NCBI RefSeq assembly: GCF_040545425.1
Contig: NZ_JBEPLW010000013.1
From: Bhargavaea ullalensis
Lineage (GTDB): Bacteria > Bacillota > Bacilli > Bacillales_A > Planococcaceae
Length of the DNA: 64,000 nt
Reading direction: 5' to 3' (one strand)
In this document: positions 44,079 to 52,316 of the stretch, piece by piece
How the letters are laid out: each line of letters opens with the position of its first letter
Numbering within the stretch: the first letter of the stretch is position 1
The notes under the pieces: generated by a model
The model's database searches: none
What the model saw: the letters and a program-made list of their open reading frames with translations, nothing else
Told to the model about the DNA's origin: nothing
Position numbers and translations under genes: made by a program

Positions 44079-45581
44079 ATGAGCAGCATGAATAAGAAAA
44101 CAGACGTGATCTTAATCGGTGCCGGAATCATGAGCGCCACGCTTGGATCGATGCTGAAGGAACTCGTTCCCGAATGGGAGATCAAAGTATTTGAAAAGCT
44201 GGCGGAGCCAGGCGAAGAAAGCTCGAATGAATGGAACAATGCCGGCACGGGCCACTCCGCCCTGTGTGAGCTGAACTATACGCCCGAAAAGGCGGACGGC
44301 ACGCTTGATATCCAGAAGGCGGTCAAGGTTAATGAGCAATTCCAGCTTTCCCGCCAGTTCTGGGCACACCTTGTCCGACACAATCTGATTAAAAACCCGC
44401 ACGAATTCATCATGCCGCTTCCCCATATGAGCTTTGTCGAAGGGAAGGACGACGTCGAGTACTTGCGCAAACGGCATGAAGTGCTCAAGGACCACCCTCT
44501 GTTCCAAGGCATGGAATTCACGGAGGATCCTGAAGTGATGAAGGAATGGGTTCCGCTCATGATGGAGGGCCGGAATTCCGACGAGCCGGTCGCGCTCACG
44601 AGAATCGATTCCGGCACGGACGTCAACTTCGGCGCCCTGACGCGCATCCTGTTTGATCATCTTCAGGAGGAAGGCGTGGAAGTGAACTACCGCCACAGCG
44701 TCGACGACATCAAGCGGACAGAAGAAGGCAGCTGGGAAGTGAAAGTCCGCGATCTCGACGGCAACCGGCTGGAAACCCATACCGCCAAGTTCATCTTCAT
44801 CGGAGCGGGCGGCGGCAGCCTTCATCTGCTCCAGAAAACCGGCATCCCGGAATCCAAGCACATCGGCGGATTCCCGGTCAGCGGCCTGTTCCTCGTCTGC
44901 GACAATGAGGAAATGGTCGAGAAGCACAACGCCAAGGTGTACGGCAAAGCGAAGGTCGGCGCACCGCCGATGTCGGTCCCTCACCTCGACACCCGCTACA
45001 TCGACGGCAAGAAATCTCTCCTGTTCGGACCGTATGCGGGCTTCTCGCCGAAGTTCCTAAAAACGGGCTCCTACATGGACCTCATCACGTCCGTGAAGCC
45101 GAACAACGTCTTCACGATGCTGGCAGCGGGCGCGAAGGAAATGAAACTCACGAAGTACCTGATCGAGCAACTCATGCTTTCCAACGAGAAGCGTGTGGAA
45201 GAGATGAAGGAATTCATTCCGACTGCGAAACTCGAAGACTGGAGAGTCGTCGTCGCCGGCCAGCGCGTCCAGGTCATCAAAGACACCGAAGCGGGCGGCA
45301 AAGGCACGCTCCAGTTCGGCACGGAAGTCGTTACGGCGCAGGACGGCTCCGTCGCCGCACTTCTCGGCGCGTCCCCCGGCGCATCGACGGCGGTCCACGT
45401 CATGCTCGACATCCTGAATAAATGCTTCCCTGAGCACATTGAAGAATGGGAGCCGAAGATCAAGGAAATGGTTCCGTCGTACGGCATCTCCCTTGCGGAC
45501 AACCCGGAACTCTTCGAAGAGATCTTCGAATCCACTTCAGAAGTGCTCGGCCTGAAGGACAGCGAAAAAGAAACCGTATAA
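44079..45581 (+). CDS. mqo: Malate:quinone oxidoreductase
   Basis: FAD-dependent, membrane-associated enzyme oxidising malate to oxaloacetate and passing electrons to quinone (TCA cycle and respiratory chain). The 500-aa protein has the N-terminal FAD fold VILIGAGIMSATLGSMLKEL and the Mqo signatures SSNEWNNAGTGHSALCELNY, FIGAGGGSLHLLQ and LLGASPGASTAVHVM. I use the ATG at 44079, for which AAGGAAGG is well spaced. Monocistronic, with a terminator. Confidence 0.96.
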   Translation: MSSMNKKTDVILIGAGIMSATLGSMLKELVPEWEIKVFEKLAEPGEESSNEWNNAGTGHSALCELNYTPEKADGTLDIQKAVKVNEQFQLSRQFWAHLVRHNLIKNPHEFIMPLPHMSFVEGKDDVEYLRKRHEVLKDHPLFQGMEFTEDPEVMKEWVPLMMEGRNSDEPVALTRIDSGTDVNFGALTRILFDHLQEEGVEVNYRHSVDDIKRTEEGSWEVKVRDLDGNRLETHTAKFIFIGAGGGSLHLLQKTGIPESKHIGGFPVSGLFLVCDNEEMVEKHNAKVYGKAKVGAPPMSVPHLDTRYIDGKKSLLFGPYAGFSPKFLKTGSYMDLITSVKPNNVFTMLAAGAKEMKLTKYLIEQLMLSNEKRVEEMKEFIPTAKLEDWRVVVAGQRVQVIKDTEAGGKGTLQFGTEVVTAQDGSVAALLGASPGASTAVHVMLDILNKCFPEHIEEWEPKIKEMVPSYGISLADNPELFEEIFESTSEVLGLKDSEKETV

Positions 45582-45587
45582 ACAGAG

Positions 45588-45630
45588 AAACCCCTTCTCC
45601 GGACAAGTTCCGGGCGAAGGGGTTTGTTGT
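45588..45630 (+). terminator. mqo terminator
   Basis: AAACCCCTTC / GAAGGGGTTT outer stem with inner CCGG pairing, followed by a T-rich tail. Confidence 0.85.
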
Positions 45631-45689
45631 TTCAGTCTATTCGAGTGGTCTTTCTGACGATTGGTGATGCCTTTCCGACTATTCACCCG
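45627..45689 (-). repeat. Three 21-bp repeat units after mqo
   Basis: Units at 45627-45647, 45648-45668 and 45669-45689 are exactly 21 bp long and share TTTC-G-C-ATT at the same offsets (nine invariant bases). They fill the gap between the convergent mqo and ECF genes. Confidence 0.8.
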
Positions 45690-45714
45690 GCGATCATCCC
45701 ATCAGACGACCGGC

Positions 45715-46260
45715 TCACTTGAACAGCGGCGTCTTCTTCAGCGCGATGCAAACCGGAATCGCGACGATGAGCCCCACGATGTTCTGCGTGATGTTCCCCG
45801 GGATGGACGCGGCCGGGACGATCCAGTTGCTGAACAGGACGCCTTCGCAAAGGTAATAACCGCCGAGCATGAACGGAACCGAGACGACCGCCGCTATGAT
45901 GTTGAACACCGGACTGCCGCCTTTGCGGCCGCCGGACCAGGCGATTTTCCCGACGATGTAACCCTGGAGCGCGCGGGTGAAAAATGTGAACGGCGCCCAA
46001 AGCGTCCAGCCGGAGATGAGGTCGAACAGCCCCATCCCGACCGCACCGGCAACGGCGCCTTTCTTCGGTCCGAACAACATCGAAGAAATGAAGAGCATCG
46101 CCGTGCCGAGATGGACGAGCCCGCCGTTCGCCGTAATCGGCAGCTTGATGTTCAGAAATACGGTGGAAACGAAAACGAGCGCCACGAGCATGGCGGAGAT
46201 GATCAGGTCCCGTGTTTTCACGCTGGACGCGGAAGCTGGAATCCGAGAAGCTTTTTGCAT
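45715..46260 (-). CDS. ECF transporter S component
   Basis: Substrate-binding membrane subunit of an energy-coupling-factor vitamin transporter, 181 aa, with five or six hydrophobic helices. The S-component start DLIISAMLVALVFVSTVFL, NGGLVHLGTAMLFI and FGPKKGAVAGAVGMGLFDL are typical of the DUF1393/YpaA-like group. It would use a shared EcfA-A'-T module encoded elsewhere. The substrate cannot be told from sequence or context. GGGAAGG precedes the ATG. It lies 126 bp downstream of the lactate oxidase gene on the same strand. Confidence 0.85.
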   Translation of the reverse strand: MQKASRIPASASSVKTRDLIISAMLVALVFVSTVFLNIKLPITANGGLVHLGTAMLFISSMLFGPKKGAVAGAVGMGLFDLISGWTLWAPFTFFTRALQGYIVGKIAWSGGRKGGSPVFNIIAAVVSVPFMLGGYYLCEGVLFSNWIVPAASIPGNITQNIVGLIVAIPVCIALKKTPLFK

Positions 46261-46386
46261 GATGTCAACCTTCCCTGCTTTAATTGGAATGTCAAAATCA
46301 TAAAGCGGGGACTGGCTTTTGAAAAGGTTCAGTTTATATGAATAGTTTAAGGTCAGATTTATCTTTCCGGCCGGATCTGCGGATGA

Positions 46387-47541
46387 TCAAATCCGTTTCA
46401 GCAAGTCCCGTCCCAGTTCGCCCACCGATCGGCTTCCCGAGAGCGCCATCGTCAAGTCGAAGTCGGCGATGAGGTTGCGGAGCACTTGGCGGACGCCGGC
46501 TTCCCCGGCGAGTGCCAGCCCGTACATATACGGGCGGCCGAGGAGGACGGCGCTTGCACCGAGCGAGAGGGCCTTCACCATGTCGGCGCCCCGGCGGATG
46601 CCGCTGTCCATGAGGACGGGGACTTCCCCCTGCACGGTGTCCACAATATCCGGGAGGGCATCGATCGCCGTGATGGCGCCGTCGACCTGGCGACCGCCGT
46701 GGTTGCTGACGATGAGACCGTCCACATCGCTGTCGACGGCGAGCCGGGCATCATCCGGGTGGAGAATTCCTTTCAATAAGACCGGCAGCTTCGTCTGGGA
46801 ACGGATGAACTCGAGATCGCGCCAGGTGAGCGAAGGATTTCCGAACACCTGCGCCCAGTGCAGGATCGCGGAACGGATGTCTTCCTGAGGGGAACGTTCG
46901 AGCCTTGAGCAGAACATCGGGTCTTCGAGATAGTTGCCGATCCCCTTCCCCTCCAGGAACGGGAGATAGGCGTGGTGGATGTCCTTTTCCCGCCAGCCCA
47001 TCATCGGCGTGTCGAGTGTGATGACGATCGCCCCGTAGCCGGCGGACTCTGCACGCTTCACCATGCTGGCCGCAAGTTCGTGGTCATTGCTCCAGTACAG
47101 CTGGAACCACTTTTCGGCCTCTTCCGTCTCTGCGGCGATGTTCTCCAGGCTGAATGTCGAAGCGGTGCTGGCGATGAACGGCACGCCCATCGATGCCGCG
47201 GCCCGGGCGGATGCGAGCTCCCCCTCTGGATGGACAATCGACTGGACGCCGATCGGCGCGAGCAGGAGCGGCACATTCAGCTTCCGGCCGAACAGCTCGA
47301 TGCCGATGTCCCGGTCAGCCGTGTCGCGCAGCATCCGGGGGACGATCCTCCATTTCCGGAATGCGAGATTGTTTTCCTTTGCCGTGTCTTCAACGCCCGC
47401 AGATGCCGCCACGTAATCGAACGGCTTCGCCTCGAGCTCTTCTTTTGCCCGTGCTTCCAGCGCCTCGTAGGACACCGGAATGATATTTTCCTCAAGCTGC
47501 TGATAGACGCTGAACTGGACTTGGTTGCCGAAGTTCTTCAA
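46387..47541 (-). CDS. FMN-dependent alpha-hydroxy-acid oxidase, lactate oxidase/2-monooxygenase-like
   Basis: TIM-barrel flavoenzyme of the glycolate/lactate oxidase family, 384 aa. Visible are the N-terminal YEALEARAKEEL, APIGVQSIVHPEGE, the active-site SNHGGRQVDGA (catalytic His and Arg) and the FMN-phosphate motif DSGIRRGADMVKALSLGA. It would oxidise L-lactate or a similar 2-hydroxy acid; the long, Mycobacterium-like form suggests lactate 2-monooxygenase, but a quinone-linked dehydrogenase cannot be excluded. The frame extends to a GTG at 47586, but GGGAAGGGAG is spaced for TTG 47541 and a cre-like site lies between, so I use 47541. Confidence 0.88.
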   Translation of the reverse strand: MKNFGNQVQFSVYQQLEENIIPVSYEALEARAKEELEAKPFDYVAASAGVEDTAKENNLAFRKWRIVPRMLRDTADRDIGIELFGRKLNVPLLLAPIGVQSIVHPEGELASARAAASMGVPFIASTASTFSLENIAAETEEAEKWFQLYWSNDHELAASMVKRAESAGYGAIVITLDTPMMGWREKDIHHAYLPFLEGKGIGNYLEDPMFCSRLERSPQEDIRSAILHWAQVFGNPSLTWRDLEFIRSQTKLPVLLKGILHPDDARLAVDSDVDGLIVSNHGGRQVDGAITAIDALPDIVDTVQGEVPVLMDSGIRRGADMVKALSLGASAVLLGRPYMYGLALAGEAGVRQVLRNLIADFDLTMALSGSRSVGELGRDLLKRI

Positions 47542-47565
47542 CTGAATTTCTCCCTTCCCTGAATT

Positions 47566-47579
47566 TGAAAGCGCATACA
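47566..47579. promoter_or_regulatory. cre-like site before the lactate oxidase gene
   Basis: TGAAAGCGCATACA, close to the CcpA operator consensus, lies 25 bp upstream of the proposed TTG start. It shares TGAAAGCGCAT with the site before mqo. Confidence 0.55.
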
Positions 47580-47624
47580 AATTCACCTTAACACAGCCCC
47601 TTTCAAACCTCTATTTATCTTCCG

Positions 47625-47660
47625 TTTACAAATCCCCGGTTTTCTTTACAATCATTTACC
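47625..47660 (+). promoter_or_regulatory. Putative PhoP box upstream of pstS
   Basis: TTTACA at 47625 and 47645 and TTTACC at 47655 are phased at 10/20 bp, resembling the TTAACA-type direct repeats bound by PhoP in Bacillus. They lie 80-110 bp upstream of pstS. Confidence 0.5.
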
Positions 47661-47737
47661 TTCCGTTCATGCCCGCTCAACAACCCCCCGTTAAAGTAGA
47701 ACCTGCAAACAATACAAACCACAGGGGGAACAAACTC

Positions 47738-48703
47738 ATGAAAAGCTGGAAATACTATCTCGGTTTGACGGCGGTCGGCTCTGCATTGCTGCTCGGGGCT
47801 TGCGGTGGAACCACTGTGGAGAAGGACGCTGCGGCCGAGACCGGAACTGCCGGCGCTTCCCGGGAAGCCAAGGTGGAAGGCAGCGTTGCCGGAGACGGAT
47901 CAAGCACCGTCGCGCCGATCATGGAGGCCCTCGTTGAGGAATACACCGCGACCGGGACGGACGTGAACGTCACCGTCGGCGTGTCCGGAACAGGCGGCGG
48001 CTTTGAGAAGTTCGCAGCCGGCGAAACGAAATTCTCCAATGCCTCCCGTCCGATCAAAGATGAAGAAAAGCAGAAGCTGGAAGAAGCGGGCATCGACTAT
48101 ACGGAATTCCTGCTCGCCTACGACGGGCTGACGGTCGTCGTCAACCCCGAAAATGACTGGGCGGAGAATCTCACCGTCGAGGACCTGAAGAAAATCTGGA
48201 TCGAAGACGGCACGAAGAAAAAATGGTCGGATATCAATCCGGAGTGGCCGGAAGAGGAAATCGTCTTCTATGCACCGGGCACCGACTCCGGAACTTACGA
48301 CTATTTCAATGAAGTGATTCTTGAAGAGGAAGATATGGTGAAGGATGCCATGCTGTCCGAAGACGACAACGTCCTCGTCCAGGGTGTGCAGAGCGATAAA
48401 AACGCCATCGGCTTTTTCGGCTACGCCTACTATGTCGCCAACCGGGACTCCCTGAAAGCGGTCGCCGTCAACGGGGTCGGGCCGGACAGCAACACAATCG
48501 AATCCGGAGAGTACGAGCCGCTGTCCCGTCCGCTCTTCACCTATGTGAGCAATGCAGCACTCGCCGATGATGCGGCCACCCGCAACTTCTTCGACTTTGT
48601 GCTCGGCAATGCCGGGGACATGGCAGAGTCGGTCGGCTATGTGAAACTGCAGGATGAGGACTATGAAAAAGGAAAAGAAGTGCTTGCCCGGTTCGAAAAG
48701 TAA
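47738..48703 (+). CDS. pstS: Phosphate-binding lipoprotein PstS
   Basis: Extracytoplasmic phosphate receptor of the PstSCAB importer, 321 aa. The lipobox LLLGAC places Cys at about 23. The phosphate-binding loops are GDGSSTVAPI, SGTGGGFEKF, SNASRPI and GTDSGTYDYF. I use the ATG at 47738 (CAGGGGG upstream), 23 codons inside the open frame. First gene of pstSCAB-phoU. Confidence 0.96.
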   Translation: MKSWKYYLGLTAVGSALLLGACGGTTVEKDAAAETGTAGASREAKVEGSVAGDGSSTVAPIMEALVEEYTATGTDVNVTVGVSGTGGGFEKFAAGETKFSNASRPIKDEEKQKLEEAGIDYTEFLLAYDGLTVVVNPENDWAENLTVEDLKKIWIEDGTKKKWSDINPEWPEEEIVFYAPGTDSGTYDYFNEVILEEEDMVKDAMLSEDDNVLVQGVQSDKNAIGFFGYAYYVANRDSLKAVAVNGVGPDSNTIESGEYEPLSRPLFTYVSNAALADDAATRNFFDFVLGNAGDMAESVGYVKLQDEDYEKGKEVLARFEK

Positions 48704-48742
48704 CGCCCGAATTGATTCCGCCATGAAAACAGGAGGTGCGCA

Positions 48743-49690
48743 ATGGGAAAGCAGGCAACTGGAGAACGGTCGTCCGTCCAACAGATGATTGCAAAGTCGG
48801 CGGGCAACAAGCGAAAGCGTGCAGCGGAGCGGGCCGTTCCCGCCGTCCTGTTCCTGATCGCGGCGGTGTCGGTGCTGACGACCGCCGGGATTGTCGCCAC
48901 GCTTGTCGCCGAGACCCTCACGTTCTTTACAAAAGTGCCGTTCAGGTCGTTCATCTTCGGCACCGAGTGGCTCCCGTTTTCAAACAAGGACCCGCAGTTC
49001 GGCATCCTTCCGCTCGTCGCGGGGACGCTCAAAGTCACGCTGATCGCCGTGATCACCGCCGTTCCGGTCGGGCTGTCGGCGGCGGTCTACCTGAGCGAAT
49101 ACGCCTCGGACGGCGCCCGCCGGATCATCAAGCCGGTGCTCGAAGTACTTGCAGGGATCCCGACGATCGTCTACGGTTTTTTCGCCCTGACATTCGTCAC
49201 GCCGCTGCTTCAGTCGGTGATCCCGGGCCTGAAGGTCTTCAACGCGCTCAGCCCGGGCATCGTCGTCGGCATCATGATCATCCCGATGATCGCTTCCCTG
49301 TCCGAGGACGCCATGTCGGCCGTGCCGAACCCGGTCCGCGAAGGGGCGCTGGCGATGGGGTCGACCCGGTTTGAGGTCGCGGTCAAGGTCGTGCTCCCGG
49401 CCGCCCTGTCCGGCATCCTCGCGTCTGTCGTCCTTGCCGCTTCCAGGGCAATCGGCGAAACGATGATCGTGTCGCTTGCCGGCGGGTCGACGCCGAATCT
49501 TGACGCCGGATTCACCGGCTCCATCCAGACGATGACCGCCTATATTGTCCAGGTGGCGACGGGCGACGCCGGTTACGGCACCCCGGTCTACTATTCCATC
49601 TACGCGGTCGGATCCACGCTGTTCCTGTTCACCTTGCTCATGAACTGGGCCGCACACCGCATCGCGAAGCGATTCAGGGAGGCGTATTGA
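48743..49690 (+). CDS. pstC: Phosphate ABC transporter permease PstC
   Basis: Membrane subunit of the phosphate importer, 315 aa. Six transmembrane segments are visible, with the ABC-permease EAA loop PVREGALAMGSTRFEVAVKV. Cytoplasmic N-terminal residues 1-34 are basic. GGAGGTG precedes the ATG, 39 bp after pstS. Confidence 0.96.
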   Translation: MGKQATGERSSVQQMIAKSAGNKRKRAAERAVPAVLFLIAAVSVLTTAGIVATLVAETLTFFTKVPFRSFIFGTEWLPFSNKDPQFGILPLVAGTLKVTLIAVITAVPVGLSAAVYLSEYASDGARRIIKPVLEVLAGIPTIVYGFFALTFVTPLLQSVIPGLKVFNALSPGIVVGIMIIPMIASLSEDAMSAVPNPVREGALAMGSTRFEVAVKVVLPAALSGILASVVLAASRAIGETMIVSLAGGSTPNLDAGFTGSIQTMTAYIVQVATGDAGYGTPVYYSIYAVGSTLFLFTLLMNWAAHRIAKRFREAY

Positions 49691-49691
49691 G

Positions 49692-50597
49692 ATGAGGATC
49701 ACCGAAAGGCAACCGGTCCGCCCGCTCATGGACCCGGAGGCCGTGGAAGGGCGGATGAAGGCAAGAAAAGCCGCTGACCGATTGTTCAGGATGCTGTTTC
49801 TGACCTCCACGCTGCTCGTCCTCATGGTGCTCGGCGTCCTGTTCTACCGGATTTTATCGCAGGGACTGGGAAACCTGACGCCCGCGTTTTTCGAAAACTT
49901 TGCTTCCCGGATGCCGGAAAAGGCAGGCATCCGGGCCGCGCTCACCGGATCGCTCTGGCTGATGGCCGTCGTTGCGCCGGTCTCGATGATCCTGGGAGTC
50001 GGAACAGCCGTTTATCTGGAGGAGTATGCGAAGAAAAACCGGTTGAACGACTGGGTCCGGATGAACATTTCCAATCTCGCAGGGGTGCCGTCGGTCGTGT
50101 TCGGCCTGCTCGGCCTGACGGTTTTTGCAAGGGCGCTCGCTCTCGGCAACAGTATTTTAGCAGCAGGGCTCACGATGAGCCTGCTGATCCTGCCGGTGAT
50201 CATCGTCGCATCGCAGGAGGCCATCCGGGCAGTGCCGCGGGATCTGCGCGAAGCTTCCTTCGGCATGGGGGCGACCAAGTGGCAGACCATCGTCCGGGTC
50301 GTCCTGCCGGGTGCGGTGCCGGGCATCCTGACAGGCAGCATTCTCGCCCTGTCCCGGGCGATCGGAGAGACGGCGCCGCTCATCGTGCTCGGGGTCCCGG
50401 TGATCATCCAGTTCCTCCCGGCAGGCGTGCTGGACACGTTCACGGCGCTGCCGATGCAGATCTACGACTGGGCAAAACGTCCGCAGGCCGCTTTCCAGGA
50501 AGTCGCGTCCGCCGGCATCATTGTCCTGCTGATCCTGCTGCTCGCCATGAACTCCGCCGCCGTCCTGATCCGCAACAAGTTCCGCAACAGATACTGA
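49692..50597 (+). CDS. pstA: Phosphate ABC transporter permease PstA
   Basis: Second membrane subunit, 301 aa, six transmembrane segments, EAA loop PRDLREASFGMGATKWQTIV. It begins one base after the pstC stop, with GGGAGG inside the end of pstC, so translation is probably coupled. Confidence 0.96.
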   Translation: MRITERQPVRPLMDPEAVEGRMKARKAADRLFRMLFLTSTLLVLMVLGVLFYRILSQGLGNLTPAFFENFASRMPEKAGIRAALTGSLWLMAVVAPVSMILGVGTAVYLEEYAKKNRLNDWVRMNISNLAGVPSVVFGLLGLTVFARALALGNSILAAGLTMSLLILPVIIVASQEAIRAVPRDLREASFGMGATKWQTIVRVVLPGAVPGILTGSILALSRAIGETAPLIVLGVPVIIQFLPAGVLDTFTALPMQIYDWAKRPQAAFQEVASAGIIVLLILLLAMNSAAVLIRNKFRNRY

Positions 50598-50616
50598 CCG
50601 AACAGGAGGAAACGAA

Positions 50617-51450
50617 ATGGTGCAAATGATCGAACGGACCCGTGAACGGGCGGGACTGAAAGCAATTTCCAGGCCGCCGGAGCTTGCGGATGCGCGGCCG
50701 CTCGTCTTCGACACGAAGCGGCTTAATCTGTGGTACGGCAATCACCATGCGCTGAAGAATATTGACCTGCCGATCCGGGAAAATGAAGTGACCGCGATCA
50801 TTGGCCCGTCCGGATGCGGCAAATCCACTTACATCAAAACGCTGAACCGAATGGTCGACCTCATCGGCGGCGTCCGGACGTCGGGAGAGATCATTTATCG
50901 CGGACGCAACATTCTGGACAGGGGATTTTCCCCGGAAGAACTGCGCACGCGCGTCGGGATGGTGTTTCAGAAGCCCAATCCGTTCCCGAAGTCGATCTAT
51001 GACAATGTTGCCTACGGTCCGCGCATCCACGGGATCCGCAGCAAAAAGCTCCTGGATGAGATTGTCGAGAAGAGCCTGCGCGGCGCCGCGATCTGGGAGG
51101 AAGTGAAAGACCGGCTGAAGGCGAATGCCTGCTCGCTCTCGGGCGGCCAGCAACAGCGGATCTGCATCGCCCGGGCGCTTGCCGTCGAGCCGGATGTCAT
51201 CCTCATGGACGAGCCGACCTCCGCACTGGATCCGATTTCGACTTTGAGGGTCGAGGAGCTGGTGCAGGAACTGAGGGACGATTATTCAATCGTGATCGTC
51301 ACCCACAACATGCAGCAGGCTGGACGGATTTCCGGCCGGACGGCGTTTTTCCTGAACGGGGAAGTGATTGAATACGACGAGACCGGAAAGATGTTTTCCA
51401 ACCCGGAAGACAAGCGGACGGAAGATTACATTTCAGGCCGGTTCGGCTGA
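50617..51450 (+). CDS. pstB: Phosphate ABC transporter ATPase PstB
   Basis: ATP-binding subunit, 277 aa. Walker A GPSGCGKST, Q-loop VFQKPNPFPKSIYDN, signature LSGGQQQR and Walker B VILMDEPTSALD are intact. The N-terminus carries about 30 extra residues compared with the core domain. GGAGG precedes the ATG. Confidence 0.97.
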   Translation: MVQMIERTRERAGLKAISRPPELADARPLVFDTKRLNLWYGNHHALKNIDLPIRENEVTAIIGPSGCGKSTYIKTLNRMVDLIGGVRTSGEIIYRGRNILDRGFSPEELRTRVGMVFQKPNPFPKSIYDNVAYGPRIHGIRSKKLLDEIVEKSLRGAAIWEEVKDRLKANACSLSGGQQQRICIARALAVEPDVILMDEPTSALDPISTLRVEELVQELRDDYSIVIVTHNMQQAGRISGRTAFFLNGEVIEYDETGKMFSNPEDKRTEDYISGRFG

Positions 51451-51463
51451 AGGAGGAGTGCGG

Positions 51464-52111
51464 ATGAGAGGGACGGAAAGCGTCAGAAAGACATTCGACC
51501 AGGAACTTGCGGCCCTGAAGCAAACGCTGTTGCGGATGGTGGATCTTGCAGAGCGGGCACTTGACGACTCGGTGACGGCGCTCAAGGAACAGAACCTGCT
51601 GCTTGCCAGGGTCGTCATCGACAGCGACGTTGAAATCAACCGCCTTGACGAGGAGATCAACAACTGGGTGATCGGGCTCATCGCCCGCCAGCAGCCTGTG
51701 GCGACCGATCTCCGGAAAGTCATCACCGCGCTGAAAATCTCGACGGACGTGGAGCGGGTCGGCGACCTGGCCGTGAACATTGCCAAATGCACGCTGCGGA
51801 TCGGCGACGAACCGCTCATCAAGCCGATCGTCGACATCCCGAAGATGGCGGCGATCGTCCAGGACATGCTCAACAAGGCATTTGACGCCTATGACCTGGA
51901 AGACCCGAAGCTCGCGCTGGCCATCGCCGAAACCGATGGCCGGGTCGACCGGCTGTACGAAGAACGGATCCGGGAACTCATGCAGATCATGGCCCTCTCC
52001 CCGCGCCGCGTGAACCAGATCACCCAGCTCGCTTTCATCTGCCGCAGCCTGGAGCGGGTCGGGGACCATGCGGTGAACATGTCTGAAAGCATTATTTACT
52101 TGACGAATTAA
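51464..52111 (+). CDS. phoU: Phosphate transport regulator PhoU
   Basis: Negative regulator linking Pst to the Pho two-component system, 215 aa. It consists of two PhoU repeats of three helices, each with a metal-binding E/DxxxD motif (STDVERVGDLAVNIAK at about 89-104; SLERVGDHAVNMSESIIY near the end). I use the ATG at 51464, with AAGGAGGAG upstream. Last gene of the pst operon. Confidence 0.95.
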   Translation: MRGTESVRKTFDQELAALKQTLLRMVDLAERALDDSVTALKEQNLLLARVVIDSDVEINRLDEEINNWVIGLIARQQPVATDLRKVITALKISTDVERVGDLAVNIAKCTLRIGDEPLIKPIVDIPKMAAIVQDMLNKAFDAYDLEDPKLALAIAETDGRVDRLYEERIRELMQIMALSPRRVNQITQLAFICRSLERVGDHAVNMSESIIYLTN

Positions 52112-52122
52112 CAGCCGGAAGG

Positions 52123-52176
52123 TCGAATGTTAAGCAAGATGGCCTGAACGTTAAGCAAACCGGCTCGAATGTTAAG
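52123..52176 (+). repeat. Three about-21-bp repeat units after phoU
   Basis: YGAAYGTTAAG occurs with starts at 52124, 52145 and 52165 (spacings 21 and 20), each followed by CAA or AAA and ending in GGC in the first two. The array lies between the phoU stop and its terminator. Confidence 0.8.
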
Positions 52177-52255
52177 AAAGCCCTCCCGCCCAGGAGTTAC
52201 TAAAAAAATCAGCATTTCATATTTTCAACGTCCTCCCCGTGCCGGGAGGGCTTTT
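52177..52255 (+). terminator. phoU terminator with a competing upstream arm
   Basis: A local hairpin CCTCCC / GGGAGG (52232-52250) with GCTTTT is a normal terminator. The same 3' arm is also perfectly complementary to AAAGCCCTCCCG at 52177-52188, so a longer stem of 12 bp is possible. Confidence 0.7.
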
Positions 52256-52316
52256 CGCATTGCCTGGAATTGGTGTACAATCGTTGAAAGTCAGAAAAGT
52301 GAGAAGGGGATGTTTG

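Noticed and set aside
47855..47868. CTTCCCGGGAAG-centred palindrome inside pstS as a Noc site
   Set aside because: Four of 14 bases differ from the consensus and it lies in coding sequence for a Ser-Arg-Glu stretch; likely chance.
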